64,000 nucleotides of DNA, from assembly GCF_024347135.1 (NCBI RefSeq), contig NZ_AP024907.1, positions 2,037,001 to 2,101,000 of the forward strand. The letters are read 5' to 3'. The notes beneath the pieces were generated by a model. It saw nothing but the letters and a program-made list of their open reading frames with translations. It ran no database searches and was not told the origin of the DNA. A program made the translations under genes and the position numbers. Shown here piece by piece: positions 45,702-55,913 of this stretch; within the stretch, counting starts at the first letter, position 1; each line of letters opens with the position of its first letter. The DNA is from Vibrio spartinae. Lineage in GTDB: Bacteria; Pseudomonadota; Gammaproteobacteria; Enterobacterales; Vibrionaceae.

Positions 45702-47588
45702 TTATGGTTTATCAGGATGCAATGTATGTTCAAGCTCAGACAAACTCAGCGGATCATCAATGGTTGAAGGCATCGTGTAATTTTCCCCATCCGCAATCTG
45801 CCGGATCACGCGACGCAAAATTTTGCCGGAACGCGTTTTGGGCAACCGCTCGACCACAACAGCATGGCGAAAACAGGCGACAGCGCCGATTTTGTCTCGC
45901 ACCTCCCCGACTAACTCCAGTTCTAACTGGTGCGTATCGACTTTCATGCCATTTTTCAGTACCACCAATCCCAATGGAAGCTGACCTTTCAGCTCATCAT
46001 GCACACCAATCACAGCACATTCGGCCACAGCAGGATGAGCCCCGACGATCTCTTCCATTTCTCCGGTCGATAATCGGTGTCCGGCGACATTGATCACATC
46101 ATCAATGCGCCCCATGATGAACAGATAACCTTGTTCATCCGTATATCCCCCGTCACCGGATACATAGTAACCGGGAAACTGACTCAAATACCCCGACTCA
46201 AACCGATCATGATTACGCCAGATTGTTGGCATACAACCGGGCGGCAATGGTCGTTTCAGGGCCACATAGCCTTGTTGACCACAGCGCTGACGTTCGCCTT
46301 GCTCATCGAGAATATCAACAACATAACCCGGCGTTGCTTTGGTTGATGACCCCGGTTTAATCGGCATCGTTTCAATGCCTAACGGATTACCGGCAATCGC
46401 CCAACCGGTTTCGGTCTGCCACCAGTGATCGATCACGGGTTTATTGGTATGAGACTGCACCCATTCCAGTGTCGGCGGATCAAGCCGTTCTCCGGCCATA
46501 AAAATCGCCTGCAACGATTGGAGTGAGTCACGTTGGATAAATTCACCATGCGGGTCTTCTTTTTTTATCGCTCTGAACGCGGTCGGTGCAGAAAAAAGCA
46601 CATCGACTTGGTATTGCTCACAGACTCGCCAAAAAGCCCCCGGATCCGGTGTCCGCACCGGTTTGCCTTCATAAAGCACCGTGGCACAACCATGAATCAG
46701 TGGCCCATAGACAATATAGGAGTGACCCACAACCCAACCGACATCCGAAGCAGCCCAGAATACCCCATCCTGCGGCATATTATAGATAGCAGACATCGAA
46801 TACTTCATTGCCACAGCATGGCCGCCATTATCCCGGACCACACCTTTCGGTTTACCCGTCGTCCCCGAAGTATAGAGAATATACAACGGATCGGTTGCCC
46901 GAACCGGGACACACTCGTGAGGTGTCGCAACCTCAAACAGATGTTGCCAATCTTGATCTCTTGCGTGATTGAGCTCCGCAGTATGAACCGGCCGCTGTAC
47001 GACAATGACCTGTTCCGGTTTCCAGCGACTGTCCATGATCGCTTTATCAACCAAAGGCTTATACGGAATAATTTTGTTGACTTCGATACCGCATGAAGCC
47101 GTTATCAGCACTTTCGGTTCCGCATCTTCGATTCTGACCGCCAACTCACTGGGAGCAAAACCACCGAACACCACGGAGTGAATTGCTCCCAGGCGTGCAC
47201 AAGCCAACATCGCCATGACCGCCTCTGGAATCATCGGCATATAAAGCACCACCCGATCCCCTTTGGTGACGCCTTTAGCCGCTAACATGCCGGCAACACG
47301 AGCCACATCATCCCGCAATGCTTGATAACACCACTGTTTTTGGACACCAGTCGCCGGTGAATCATAAATCAGCGCCGTTCGTTCACCCCGCCCTTGCTGA
47401 CAGTGATAATCCAGCGCCATCCATGCGGTGTTCATTACCCCATCAGAAAACCAGCGCTCGACCTGATGTTCATCGACACTCAGAATGGTTTGCGGTTTCT
47501 GAAACCAATCCAGTTTATCTGCCTGTTCGCCCCAGAATTTATCTGGGTAATCTTTGGCAAATTGATACTCTTGTTCATATGTAAGCAT
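45702..47588 (-). CDS. prpE: propionyl-CoA synthetase
   Basis: AMP-forming acyl-CoA synthetase, 628 aa from ATG 47588, that activates propionate for the 2-methylcitrate cycle. Visible motifs are the phosphate loop YTSGTTGKPKG, then WWQTETGWAI, YVSGDGGYTD, GRIDDVINVAGHRLSTGEME and the catalytic acetylatable Lys in RSGKILRR. The frame is open to 47663, but the GGGGG five bases upstream and family N-termini favour 47588. It is the last gene of the prp operon, downstream of prpD. Confidence 0.93.
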   Translation of the reverse strand: MLTYEQEYQFAKDYPDKFWGEQADKLDWFQKPQTILSVDEHQVERWFSDGVMNTAWMALDYHCQQGRGERTALIYDSPATGVQKQWCYQALRDDVARVAGMLAAKGVTKGDRVVLYMPMIPEAVMAMLACARLGAIHSVVFGGFAPSELAVRIEDAEPKVLITASCGIEVNKIIPYKPLVDKAIMDSRWKPEQVIVVQRPVHTAELNHARDQDWQHLFEVATPHECVPVRATDPLYILYTSGTTGKPKGVVRDNGGHAVAMKYSMSAIYNMPQDGVFWAASDVGWVVGHSYIVYGPLIHGCATVLYEGKPVRTPDPGAFWRVCEQYQVDVLFSAPTAFRAIKKEDPHGEFIQRDSLQSLQAIFMAGERLDPPTLEWVQSHTNKPVIDHWWQTETGWAIAGNPLGIETMPIKPGSSTKATPGYVVDILDEQGERQRCGQQGYVALKRPLPPGCMPTIWRNHDRFESGYLSQFPGYYVSGDGGYTDEQGYLFIMGRIDDVINVAGHRLSTGEMEEIVGAHPAVAECAVIGVHDELKGQLPLGLVVLKNGMKVDTHQLELELVGEVRDKIGAVACFRHAVVVERLPKTRSGKILRRVIRQIADGENYTMPSTIDDPLSLSELEHTLHPDKP

Positions 47589-47656
47589 CATTTCCCCCAT
47601 CGATAGTGGCCGGTATCCGTTTGATACCAGCGACCTTGGGAAGTTAATTTCGCACC

Positions 47657-47686
47657 CGTTCATTGATCACAAGTTAATTGATCACG
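47657..47686. repeat. 15-bp duplication spanning the prpD stop
   Basis: On the minus strand GTGATCAATTAACTT (containing the TAA of prpD) is followed directly by GTGATCAATGAACGG. Same pattern as at the lysR and DMT stops. Confidence 0.8.
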
Positions 47687-49125
47687 AATAGCGCCATGAA
47701 TTCATCAACCGGTGTACGCTCCAGACGTTCCTGATCCAGACACAGGGTCGTCAGAGCTTTCACACGGCTTTGAGGGAAACGCGTCTGTAAATTGCGGATG
47801 AATTTTTGCTCAAGTACAGGAATTCCTTCTTCTCTGCGACGCCGATGACCAATCGGATACTCGACCACCACTTTCTCTGTACATGAACCATCACGGAAGA
47901 AAACCTGAATGGCATTGGCGATCGAACGCTTATCCGATTCGAGATACTCATGGCTATAACGGGTATCTTCCTGAATCACCATTTTATCTCTGAGCTGATC
48001 GATACGCGGGTCGCCTTGATGGAAGCTATCTTCATAATGTTCAGCAACTAAATCACCATACAGCAATGGCACAGCCGTCATATATTGCAGACAATGATCG
48101 CGGTCTGCCGGATTGGCCAGTTCACCGACCTTGGAGATGATACGAATGGCTGATTCATGCGTTGTCATTTCAATGCGATCAATCTCGTCAATCCGATCTC
48201 GGACATAAGGATGCAATTGAACCGCACACTCAACCGCCGTCTGCGCATGAAACTCAGCAGGAAACGAAATTTTGAACAGAACATTCTCCATCACATAACT
48301 GGAAAATTTTTGTGGTATATCAAATGCTTTGCCTTTGAACAGCACATCATAATATCCCCACTGCGGGGCTGAGAGTACCGTCGGGATCCCCATTTCGCCC
48401 TTCATGGTGATCATCGCCAGCCGAACGGCTCGCGATGTCGCATCGCCGGCTGCCCAGGATTTTCGCGAACCGGCATTGGGCGCATGGCGATAGGTTCGCA
48501 GCGCGCCCCCATCGACCCAAGCCTGAGAAAGTGCATCAATAATCTGCTCTCGGCTGCCGCCAAGCATCTTGGTCACCACGGCAACGGACGCCACTCGTAC
48601 CAAAAGTACGTGGTCAAGGCCAACCCGGTTGAAACTATTGTTCAATGCCAGAATGCCTTGAATCTCATGCGCTTTGATCATCGCGGTTAAAACATCTTTC
48701 ATGACCAACGGTGGTTTGCCTTGAGAGACCGCCATGCGACTCAGATAATCTGCCGTCGCGAGAATGCCCCCCAGATTATCTGAAGGATGACCCCATTCGG
48801 CCGCCAGCCATGTGTCATTGAAATCAAGCCAGCGAATGATACAGCCAATGTTAAACGCGGCCGTAACCGGATCGAGTTCATGAGAGGTGCCCGGAACCCG
48901 TGCGCCATTGAGCACGGTGGTGCCCGGAACGGTGGGACCTAAATGCTTGGTACATTCAGGAAAACGTAATGCAAGCAGACCACATCCCAACGTGTCGATC
49001 AGGCAATTACGCGCTGTCTGATAGGCTTCTTGTGAAGTAATGGGCTGTTGATCAACATAATCGGCAATTTGAACCAGTAGTTCATCCGGTTGTTGCCGTT
49101 GATTAAAATCTACATTCTGACTCAT
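47674..49125 (-). CDS. prpD: 2-methylcitrate dehydratase
   Basis: MmgE/PrpD-family enzyme of 483 aa that dehydrates 2-methylcitrate to 2-methyl-cis-aconitate. Recognised by [21 protein letters not shown] near 42-62, [21 protein letters not shown] near 94-114 and [20 protein letters not shown] near 121-140. AAGGA lies seven bases before the ATG. It lies between prpC and prpE. The locus has prpD rather than the acnD-prpF pair found in many vibrios and shewanellae. Confidence 0.95.
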   Translation of the reverse strand: MSQNVDFNQRQQPDELLVQIADYVDQQPITSQEAYQTARNCLIDTLGCGLLALRFPECTKHLGPTVPGTTVLNGARVPGTSHELDPVTAAFNIGCIIRWLDFNDTWLAAEWGHPSDNLGGILATADYLSRMAVSQGKPPLVMKDVLTAMIKAHEIQGILALNNSFNRVGLDHVLLVRVASVAVVTKMLGGSREQIIDALSQAWVDGGALRTYRHAPNAGSRKSWAAGDATSRAVRLAMITMKGEMGIPTVLSAPQWGYYDVLFKGKAFDIPQKFSSYVMENVLFKISFPAEFHAQTAVECAVQLHPYVRDRIDEIDRIEMTTHESAIRIISKVGELANPADRDHCLQYMTAVPLLYGDLVAEHYEDSFHQGDPRIDQLRDKMVIQEDTRYSHEYLESDKRSIANAIQVFFRDGSCTEKVVVEYPIGHRRRREEGIPVLEQKFIRNLQTRFPQSRVKALTTLCLDQERLERTPVDEFMALFVIN

Positions 49126-49139
49126 GAGTCTGTCCTTGG

Positions 49140-50267
49140 TTAACGCTGTTCAATGGGAAGCCAGTCCTGATGTTCAGGGCCATGATAGTCGGCACTCGGA
49201 CGAATAATCCGGTTATTGTCCCGCTGTTCGAAAACATGAGCGGCCCAACCGGTCAAACGACTGATGACGAAAATCGGGGTAAATAATGGCGTAGGAATCC
49301 CCATGAAGTGGTAAGCGGAAGCATGATAGAAGTCGGCATTACAAAACAGTCCCTTTTCCCGTTTCATCACCGCTTCAACCCGTTCGGAGACAGCATAAAG
49401 GTGGTGATCGCCAACCTGTTGTGAAAGACGTTGGGACCACTGTTTGATCAGCGCATTCCGAGGGTCACGTTCCCGGTAAACCGCATGACCAAACCCCATG
49501 ATTTTGTCTTTGCGGGCCAGTTTTTCGAGCAGTGCGTTTTCCGCTTGTTCCGGTGTCCCCCATTGTTCAATCATTGCCATAGCCGCCTCATTCGCACCCC
49601 CATGCAGCGGGCCGCGCAGCGTGCCGATTGCCCCGGTAATACAGGAGTGGAGATCCGATAAGGTCGACGCGCACACCCGGGCATTGAATGTCGATGCATT
49701 AAATTCATGTTCAGCATATAGAATCAGTGAACAATGCATGGCTTGACGGAATTGCTCGTCGGGTTCGCGGTCAAGCAACATCTTCAGAAAGTAGCCCCCG
49801 ATGGAAGCTTCACACCGATCTTCGGTGTCGATCCGCACCCCATCATGGCTAAACCGATACCAGTAACAGATAATGGCCGGGAAGCAGGCTAATAACCGTT
49901 CAGTGGCTGACAACTGCTGGGAAAAATCCGTCTCGGGCTCAAGATTTCCGAGTACCGAACATCCGGTGCGCATCACATCCATCGGATGTGTTTCTGCAGG
50001 TAAGCGTTCTAAAACGTCCTTGAGTACCTGTGGTAATCCACGTAACTGCATCAGGTGCGTGGTGTAGGCATCCAACTCTTGTTGGTTCGGCAGTTTGCCT
50101 TTGAGTAGCAGGTAAGCCACTTCTTCAAACTGCGCATGATTGGCAAGGTCTGTAATATCGTAACCACGGTAGGTTAATCCTGTTCCGCTTTGTCCGACAG
50201 TACATAAAGCAGTCGTGCCAGCACTCTGGCCCCGCAACCCTGCGCCTCCCAATTCCTTGTTTGGCAT
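49140..50267 (-). CDS. prpC: 2-methylcitrate synthase
   Basis: Citrate-synthase-fold enzyme of 375 aa that condenses propionyl-CoA and oxaloacetate to 2-methylcitrate. Catalytic residues lie in GPLHGGANE (first His), [13 protein letters not shown] (second His) and [10 protein letters not shown] (Asp). AAGGAG lies six bases before the ATG. It is 14 bases upstream of prpD; the 167-bp gap after prpB holds two palindromes. Confidence 0.95.
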   Translation of the reverse strand: MPNKELGGAGLRGQSAGTTALCTVGQSGTGLTYRGYDITDLANHAQFEEVAYLLLKGKLPNQQELDAYTTHLMQLRGLPQVLKDVLERLPAETHPMDVMRTGCSVLGNLEPETDFSQQLSATERLLACFPAIICYWYRFSHDGVRIDTEDRCEASIGGYFLKMLLDREPDEQFRQAMHCSLILYAEHEFNASTFNARVCASTLSDLHSCITGAIGTLRGPLHGGANEAAMAMIEQWGTPEQAENALLEKLARKDKIMGFGHAVYRERDPRNALIKQWSQRLSQQVGDHHLYAVSERVEAVMKREKGLFCNADFYHASAYHFMGIPTPLFTPIFVISRLTGWAAHVFEQRDNNRIIRPSADYHGPEHQDWLPIEQR

Positions 50268-50381
50268 ATTGAGCTCCTTGTTTCCTGCCGCTTATCTCTG
50301 ACGGATAACCATGGTCCCGGAATGGGCAATGATTCAGTCGGCAGGATTGATTTCACGTTATGGATTTAAATTGTTTGATGC

Positions 50382-50425
50382 AGCCGATAATCGGCTGTCT
50401 TGTCGTACATCAGGTCATGACCTGA
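50382..50425. other. hairpin and 16-bp palindrome between prpB and prpC
   Basis: CAGCCGA-TAA-TCGGCTG (50382-50398) forms a stem-loop, and TCAGGTCATGACCTGA (50410-50425) is a perfect palindrome 9 bp after the prpB stop. No T-tract; mRNA processing or an internal regulator site are both possible. Confidence 0.5.
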
Positions 50426-50434
50426 ATCCCCCTA

Positions 50435-51337
50435 TCAATGCGACGACTGCTGGGCAGAAAATAACTGATCCAGCTTGTCCTCGTAGGTGTGATAATTCAG
50501 ATAGTCATACAGCGCTTGCCGAGTCTGCATCTGTGGCAATAACGCCTGCTGATGACCCGTCGTGAGCAGATGTTGATAGACCATTTCCGCGGCTTTATTC
50601 ATGGCTCGGAATGCACTCAACGGATACAGCACCATGCTCACTTTCGCTCCGGCAAGCGCATCACAGTCATACAAAGGTGTCTGGCCGAATTCGGTAATAT
50701 TCGCCAAAACCGGCACCGGTCTGCCAATGGCATCTTCCAGTGCTGTCGCGAACTGCTCATATTGACCCAGCTCGACCATCGCTTCGGGAAAAACCATATC
50801 GGCGCCAGCTTCAACATAAGCAATCGCCCGTTCAATCGCTTTTTCCATCCCCTCAACGGCTAAAGCATCGGTACGTGCCATGATGACAAAATCATCATCG
50901 ACACGTGCGTCAACAGCAGCCTTAATTCTATCGGCCATTTCATCGCAATGAACAATGGCTTTGTTGGGCCGATGCCCGCACCGTTTTTGCAACACTTGGT
51001 CTTCAATATGGACTGCCGCAGCGCCTGCTTTTTCCATCGCCCGGATCGTTCTGGCAATGCTGAAAGCCCCGCCAAATCCAGTATCGATATCGACTAACAA
51101 CGGTAAATCACTCGCATTGGTAATTCGTTCAACATCCACCAATACATCGTTGAGTGTCGTAATCCCCAAATCAGGCACCCCGTAAGAGGCGTTGGCAACA
51201 CCGCCACCGGACAGATAAATCGCCTGATGGCCGATTTGTTGCGCCATCATGGCGCAATACGGATTAATCGTACCGACGATTTGGAGGGGGTGGTTGTTGC
51301 TGACTGCTGCTCTGAATTTTTTACCCGGACTGTTCAT
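50435..51337 (-). CDS. prpB: 2-methylisocitrate lyase
   Basis: Isocitrate-lyase-family enzyme of 300 aa that splits 2-methylisocitrate to pyruvate and succinate. Visible motifs: [13 protein letters not shown] near 39-51, DIDTGFGG at the Mg site near 84-91, and the active-site loop KRCGHRPNK near 121-129. Its ATG overlaps the stop of the GntR regulator gene by four bases (ATGA), indicating coupled translation. Confidence 0.96.
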   Translation of the reverse strand: MNSPGKKFRAAVSNNHPLQIVGTINPYCAMMAQQIGHQAIYLSGGGVANASYGVPDLGITTLNDVLVDVERITNASDLPLLVDIDTGFGGAFSIARTIRAMEKAGAAAVHIEDQVLQKRCGHRPNKAIVHCDEMADRIKAAVDARVDDDFVIMARTDALAVEGMEKAIERAIAYVEAGADMVFPEAMVELGQYEQFATALEDAIGRPVPVLANITEFGQTPLYDCDALAGAKVSMVLYPLSAFRAMNKAAEMVYQHLLTTGHQQALLPQMQTRQALYDYLNYHTYEDKLDQLFSAQQSSH

Positions 51338-52032
51338 GATTGTTCTCCCTGTTCGGACAGCATGTGGACTTCAATCAGTTTCCGACTGCCCGCAATATGA
51401 CGCCGCATCAACATTTCCGCCAATTCTTCATCCCGCTCCCGGATTGCTTTCAGAATAAACTGGTGCTCCCCCAGTGCTTCTTTCGGCTGGCTGTGCGCCC
51501 GGGGGGATTGATAACGAAACATGCGCAATAAATGATACAACTCATCACACAATAGTCGGATAAGCTGTTGATTACGGCTGGCTTTGATAATGCAATAATG
51601 GAAATCAAAATCACCATGCTGATGAAAGTATGAAGCCCCTTCAATTTGAGTAAGATGGTGGGCATGTTTTTCTAACACGGTCTCTAAATTGCTCAACTCT
51701 GCGGGCGTGATATATCGGGCTGCGAGACGTGCAGCCATGCCTTCAAGCGCTTCCCGCACCGCATACAGTTCAATCAACTTTTCATAAGACAGCCCAATGA
51801 CTCTGGCACCGACATGCGGTATCCGTTCAATCAGGCCAAGACCTTCCAAGCGCATCAACGCTTCCCGCAATGGCCCCCGGCTGACCTGAAACTGGCGGGC
51901 AAGACTGGGTTCGGAGATTTTACTCCCCGATGCAATCTCTCCCTGAACAATCGCTTCAATCAGGTAATCCGTCAGATGTTCTGACTTGGTGTTGTCTTTC
52001 TCCGGCTGAATTAAATCTGTCGCTTGATCCAC
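51334..52032 (-). CDS. prpR: GntR-family regulator of the methylcitrate operon
   Basis: FadR-subfamily GntR regulator of 232 aa. The winged helix (about 20-85) includes [33 protein letters not shown], followed by a helical FCD ligand domain with His residues that usually hold a metal. It is the first gene of gntR-prpBCDE. Two operator-like ATTGT-N2-ACAAT sites lie upstream. The enterobacterial PrpR is an unrelated sigma-54 activator, so the symbol follows marine gammaproteobacterial usage. It probably represses until 2-methylcitrate is present. Confidence 0.88.
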   Translation of the reverse strand: MDQATDLIQPEKDNTKSEHLTDYLIEAIVQGEIASGSKISEPSLARQFQVSRGPLREALMRLEGLGLIERIPHVGARVIGLSYEKLIELYAVREALEGMAARLAARYITPAELSNLETVLEKHAHHLTQIEGASYFHQHGDFDFHYCIIKASRNQQLIRLLCDELYHLLRMFRYQSPRAHSQPKEALGEHQFILKAIRERDEELAEMLMRRHIAGSRKLIEVHMLSEQGEQS

Positions 52033-52110
52033 TGTCGTCTCTCTTTTAATGAGGTCTTCTGACCGACTTCATGTAAAAAATAGCCGATCCACAGGTAGAA
52101 CAGCAAGCAG

Positions 52111-52122
52111 ATTGTTGACAAT
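52111..52122. promoter_or_regulatory. PrpR (GntR) operator-like site 1
   Basis: ATTGTTGACAAT, close to the ATTGTCGACAAT form I recall for GntR-type PrpR in this group. It is followed directly by a second inverted repeat TTAGAC-TAAT-GTCTAA (52123-52138). It lies 79 bp upstream of prpR. Confidence 0.65.
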
Positions 52123-52225
52123 TTAGACTAATGTCTAACCCATGAAATCTTCACCATATATCAATTAAAAATTAAATTATTTAAAAACAACAATATAGTT
52201 TGAATACTTTTTTAGACCTAAAAAA

Positions 52226-52237
52226 ATTGTCAACAAT
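52226..52237. promoter_or_regulatory. PrpR (GntR) operator-like site 2
   Basis: ATTGTCAACAAT followed by TTTAG, as at site 1, 115 bp further upstream. The 12 bases TTTAGACCTAAA (52211-52222) just before it form another imperfect palindrome. Two spaced sites would allow looping. Confidence 0.6.
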
Positions 52238-52506
52238 TTAGCCTAAAGTCATCGACTTTATAGGCATGTAGAACTGATTGAACGGCCGAAAAGCACGAAT
52301 GAAAGGGAGAGAAAAGCCGAGTGGCATGATGAGCAATGTCATGCATGAGAGGTAAATCGATGAATAGGTGAATCGGTGAATAAGCGCGACCTGAATGACT
52401 ATCGAATCAGACAGGAAGCGCAGCAACAGCTCAAAAAGCATCACAGATGCTAGCCGTAATAAGAATATATCCGCTGTAATTCAAAATACGGGGATCAGGA
52501 GGCAGA
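52238..52506. other. gap between the prp operators and rimJ
   Basis: No gene is supported. A short iterated stretch (GGTGAATCGGTGAATAAG near 52369-52386) is another small tandem duplication. Confidence 0.4.
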
Positions 52507-53067
52507 CTAGGCTTTCCACCCCGGATTGATCAGTGAAGTCAGATAATGATCTTCCCACTGGCCATTAATCAACAGAAAATCTTTCATCTCGCCTTCATAC
52601 TGAAATCCTAACCGCTTCAGCACAGCTTCACTGCGTTGATTACGGGGCATGTATGTGGCGGAGATACGATGCATATTCTGCGCTTCAAACATAAACCGAC
52701 ACGCCATTTTTAATGCCCGGGTCATCACACCTTTCCCCTGCGCATTTTCAGCCAATGAATAACCGACATAACAGCTATGAACCGGAAAACGTGAAATTTG
52801 GCTAAACGAAATCGTACCGAGCATTTCATGGGTAGACATATCGAAAATCAGGAGATAGAAACCCACCGCCATCGTTTCTAATTCTCTGAGTTTAATCAGA
52901 CGTTGTGACCAACCTTGTTCAAGAAAAAACGCCGCTTCTCGCTTCGGTTCCCATGGGGCAAGGAAGTGGCGGTTGACATTAAAATACTGGGCGATCGTTC
53001 TGGCGTCATCAACCCGAGCCGAACGAATCACAATGTCACCATCGACATCATAGACTTGTTTATACAT
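52507..53067 (-). CDS. rimJ: RimJ/RimL-type N-acetyltransferase
   Basis: GNAT enzyme of 186 aa resembling RimJ, which acetylates the N-terminal Ala of ribosomal protein S5. VIRSARVDDARTIAQYFNVNRHFLAPWEP at the N-terminus, the acetyl-CoA loop ENAQGKGVMTRAL and the end region MPRNQRSEAVLKRLGFQYEGEMKDFLLINGQWEDHY are typical of the RimJ family. The ribosome-binding site is weak. It follows tyrR on the same strand after 77 bp. Confidence 0.85.
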   Translation of the reverse strand: MYKQVYDVDGDIVIRSARVDDARTIAQYFNVNRHFLAPWEPKREAAFFLEQGWSQRLIKLRELETMAVGFYLLIFDMSTHEMLGTISFSQISRFPVHSCYVGYSLAENAQGKGVMTRALKMACRFMFEAQNMHRISATYMPRNQRSEAVLKRLGFQYEGEMKDFLLINGQWEDHYLTSLINPGWKA

Positions 53068-53144
53068 AAATTACTTAGCGTCCTGTTGCTTGTCACTTCG
53101 AGAGAATCAGCCTCAATCACAAGGCGATTTACATCCCGAAAAAA

Positions 53145-54692
53145 TTAATGTTTCCGAATATCGTAGTCTCGCAATTTGTTTGCAATTGAGGTATGAGAGA
53201 CGCTCAACCGTTTGGCTAGCTTGCGACTCGACGGGAATGACTGATAGAGCCGCTCCAAAACTTTGGCTTCATAATCTTTCATAATATCATCCAGGCAGCC
53301 ATCGAGGTTCAGCAATCCAATCGCCCCATTCACCACTTCAACCCCCGGAAGATGGAAATATTCGATTTTTAATTCATCGTCCGGCATCTCAGTCAATGCT
53401 CTCAGCACCATATTATCCAACTGACGCATATTGCCCGGCCACTGATAATGCGACAACTGTTCAATGACCGATTCGTCATAGTGCGGTTTGACCATTCCCA
53501 TATGACGTACGTGCTTGGCGATAAAGAGTTCTAGCAAGGGTTGCACATCACTTGGCCGCTCGCGCAATGGTGGGATCGACAGGGTCAGTACATTCAACCG
53601 ATAAAACAGATCTTCACGGAATTGATCGGATTCAGCCAAGGCTGCCAGATTATGCCGCGTAGAAGCGATCACCCGGACATCGACATGGATTTCATGCTCT
53701 TCCCCGACGCGGCGAAATGTCCCGTCTTGGAGAAAACGTAATAATTTAATCTGGAGATGTGCGCTCATTTCACCGATTTCATCGAGAAATACAGTCCCCC
53801 CATTGGCCTGCTCAAAAATACCCTTATGTCCTTCGCGATGATTGAACGATCCCGGCGCATGACCGAATAACTCGGTTTCGGCGACGTCATCCGGCATCGA
53901 CGCACAACTGACCACCAAAAATGGTCTCGATGCACGTTCTGAACGGTTATGACAGGCTTTCGCCAACATTTCTTTGCCGGTTCCGGTTTCGCCTTCGATC
54001 AACAACGGTTGATCCAGCATCGCCAATTTCTTCGCCTGATTGATGAGATGTTTATGCCGGTTAGAAATACCGACGAAGTGTTCAAATCCCAGCTCGCTAT
54101 GCAGCGGTAATTGCGTATGTTGTACTTCATGATAAGACTCTCTGGCTCGTAGAATTACCATGGCACTCGCCAGAATCGATTCTTTTGACTCACTCTGAAT
54201 GTAAACGGGCATGATTTCCAGAATATGGTCCAGACCATTGAGCACAATGTCCTCACGCTGACGGGATTTACTCCCCTCAAGCCAGCGAGAAAAATTAAAG
54301 GCATGTACCAGTGTTGAAATCGCATGACCGACGACTTCGTTGTGCTGCTTATTGAACAATGATAACGCCGCATAGTTGGCCGTATCGACGAAGCCTTTCA
54401 AATCAATCGCTAATACTGCATCTGGTAAGTTGTTCAGCAGGGAGATCAACTCCGTGTTATGCCGCTCCATTGGCATGAACTGAATTTTTCGGACATCTTT
54501 TACGCCCGATATCATCCGAATCTGAGCCATCAGTTCACTAAACGTCGCGAAATCAATATCCGGACAATTCAGATAAATAATCCCAGAAATATCAATTTCA
54601 ATGCCTCTTAAATCAATATTTCTGGATACCAGAATATCCAGCAGCTCTCGGGTTAACCCGAGCCGATCTTCACAAAAGACTTCTAGACGCAC
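53145..54692 (-). CDS. tyrR: TyrR-family aromatic amino acid regulator
   Basis: Regulator of aromatic amino acid synthesis and transport, 515 aa. Domains: N-terminal ACT (RLEVFCEDRLGLTRELLD, from residue 2), PAS (about 75-190), AAA+ ATPase with Walker A GETGTGKE and Walker B GGTVFLDEIGEM, and C-terminal Fis-type helix-turn-helix SRKLAKRLSVSHTSIANKLRDYDI. The start at GTG 54692 gives the same N-terminus as E. coli TyrR; a TTG at 54701 is less likely. The GAFTGA loop needed to contact sigma-54 is absent, as in E. coli TyrR, so it works with sigma-70. Confidence 0.95.
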   Translation of the reverse strand: MRLEVFCEDRLGLTRELLDILVSRNIDLRGIEIDISGIIYLNCPDIDFATFSELMAQIRMISGVKDVRKIQFMPMERHNTELISLLNNLPDAVLAIDLKGFVDTANYAALSLFNKQHNEVVGHAISTLVHAFNFSRWLEGSKSRQREDIVLNGLDHILEIMPVYIQSESKESILASAMVILRARESYHEVQHTQLPLHSELGFEHFVGISNRHKHLINQAKKLAMLDQPLLIEGETGTGKEMLAKACHNRSERASRPFLVVSCASMPDDVAETELFGHAPGSFNHREGHKGIFEQANGGTVFLDEIGEMSAHLQIKLLRFLQDGTFRRVGEEHEIHVDVRVIASTRHNLAALAESDQFREDLFYRLNVLTLSIPPLRERPSDVQPLLELFIAKHVRHMGMVKPHYDESVIEQLSHYQWPGNMRQLDNMVLRALTEMPDDELKIEYFHLPGVEVVNGAIGLLNLDGCLDDIMKDYEAKVLERLYQSFPSSRKLAKRLSVSHTSIANKLRDYDIRKH

Positions 54693-54863
54693 AAAAAGCA
54701 ACCCAAACGTGTAAGGAAAAGTTGACAGTAGTGTCTATCAACACTCAATCTCCGTCAAGTCACAAACATCCCCCGATCAGAATGAATGTACTGATATCAC
54801 AGTTTGCTAAGATACTGATCCAAGAGTCATATGACTGGATCTGTTGCACATCCTAAATACGCC

Positions 54864-55913
54864 TCAAGAGGTCTTCATCAGGGTAAGCACTCGCGAAACA
54901 ATTGCTTTTCTGACGCTGGTCAATTTCGCTTTCCGTTCAGGTACCCATGGCAATGGCCGCAATAGGGTGACTGCCTGCAGCCCTAAACGTGCGGTCAGAA
55001 TTCCGACCCCGACGCCTTGTCCGGCTCTGGCTGATATTTTTCCGGCCAATCCGGCCGAAAGCAGGTCAGTTCCGGCATCAATGGCGATTTCACTCGCTCC
55101 GGCTGCCGCCATGTTGATAAACAACGTCCGTAGCAAACGAATCCGGGACCAGTAACCTAAACGAACCCCATATAAATCAGACAATCGGTTGATCATCGTC
55201 AGATTTCGCCACGCAACCAGCAGCATGTCGGTGATCGCCAGCGGACTCACCGCAACCAGCGCAGCGGATTCAGTTGCATAGCGGGACATCAGCTGAATTG
55301 CTTTTTCGTCGAGATGCTTCAGAACAAACACATCAAACAGCGCCAGAACCTCACCATCGTTATAAGCTGAATTCAGATGCTTTTCCCATTCAGTCACATG
55401 CTGAGGTTCGATCGCTGACACGGAGCCATCAACCAAACCCGCATCATCGATAATTTTACGGCACAGATCGGTTGCCTGACCGACACTGTGTGACTGAATC
55501 AGCGCTTCAGCTTCCGTCTGGCGGTTGAAGTGTTTGCGCAATGCGCGCAGTGTAAACCACTCCTTCAATAACTGGCTGAGCCCTGCTCCGGCAACCGCTG
55601 TGACGAGGGCTGTCCACCCCAATGTTAACCATTCACCATTTTGATATGCCGAAAAAATAGTATCTACCGCCTGCCAGCCGACTAAACCGACAAAGGTGCA
55701 GCTACTCAACCGCCAAAACCAAGGCGTTTTGCTCCGGGGGCGAATAACCGTGCCGAGATCGACGGCTTCTGATTCCGCCAATGATGACTCAGAGACCGGC
55801 TCAGGCGTAAAGGTTGCCTCATCAAACTGCTGTTGCGCCAGCAGTGATGCTGTTTTCTCATTCGATGATTCTAAGTCTTGTTGAAAGACGCGTTTCGGTT
55901 GATAAGGTGTCAT
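54864..55913 (-). CDS. ycjF: YcjF-family inner-membrane protein
   Basis: TIGR01620/DUF697-type membrane protein of 349 aa. An acidic cytoplasmic N-terminus of about 65 residues precedes membrane helices near 68-90 and 95-115, and a C-terminal DUF697-like hydrophobic region (GAGASEIAIDAGTDLLSAGLAGKISARAGQGVGVG-type small-residue run, about 265-305) follows. It overlaps ycjX by four bases (ATGA). In E. coli the pair belongs to the phage-shock regulon next to tyrR; here tyrR is also next, but no psp genes are nearby. Confidence 0.9.
   Translation of the reverse strand: MTPYQPKRVFQQDLESSNEKTASLLAQQQFDEATFTPEPVSESSLAESEAVDLGTVIRPRSKTPWFWRLSSCTFVGLVGWQAVDTIFSAYQNGEWLTLGWTALVTAVAGAGLSQLLKEWFTLRALRKHFNRQTEAEALIQSHSVGQATDLCRKIIDDAGLVDGSVSAIEPQHVTEWEKHLNSAYNDGEVLALFDVFVLKHLDEKAIQLMSRYATESAALVAVSPLAITDMLLVAWRNLTMINRLSDLYGVRLGYWSRIRLLRTLFINMAAAGASEIAIDAGTDLLSAGLAGKISARAGQGVGVGILTARLGLQAVTLLRPLPWVPERKAKLTSVRKAIVSRVLTLMKTS

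Noticed and set aside
46533..47096. 187-aa plus-strand frame inside prpE
   Set aside because: It is an antisense shadow of a gene with intact catalytic motifs; composition and lack of a start signal argue against coding.
45702..52032. acnD/prpF genes within the prp operon
   Set aside because: All frames between prpC and prpE are accounted for by a full-length prpD; no aconitase-like sequence occurs.
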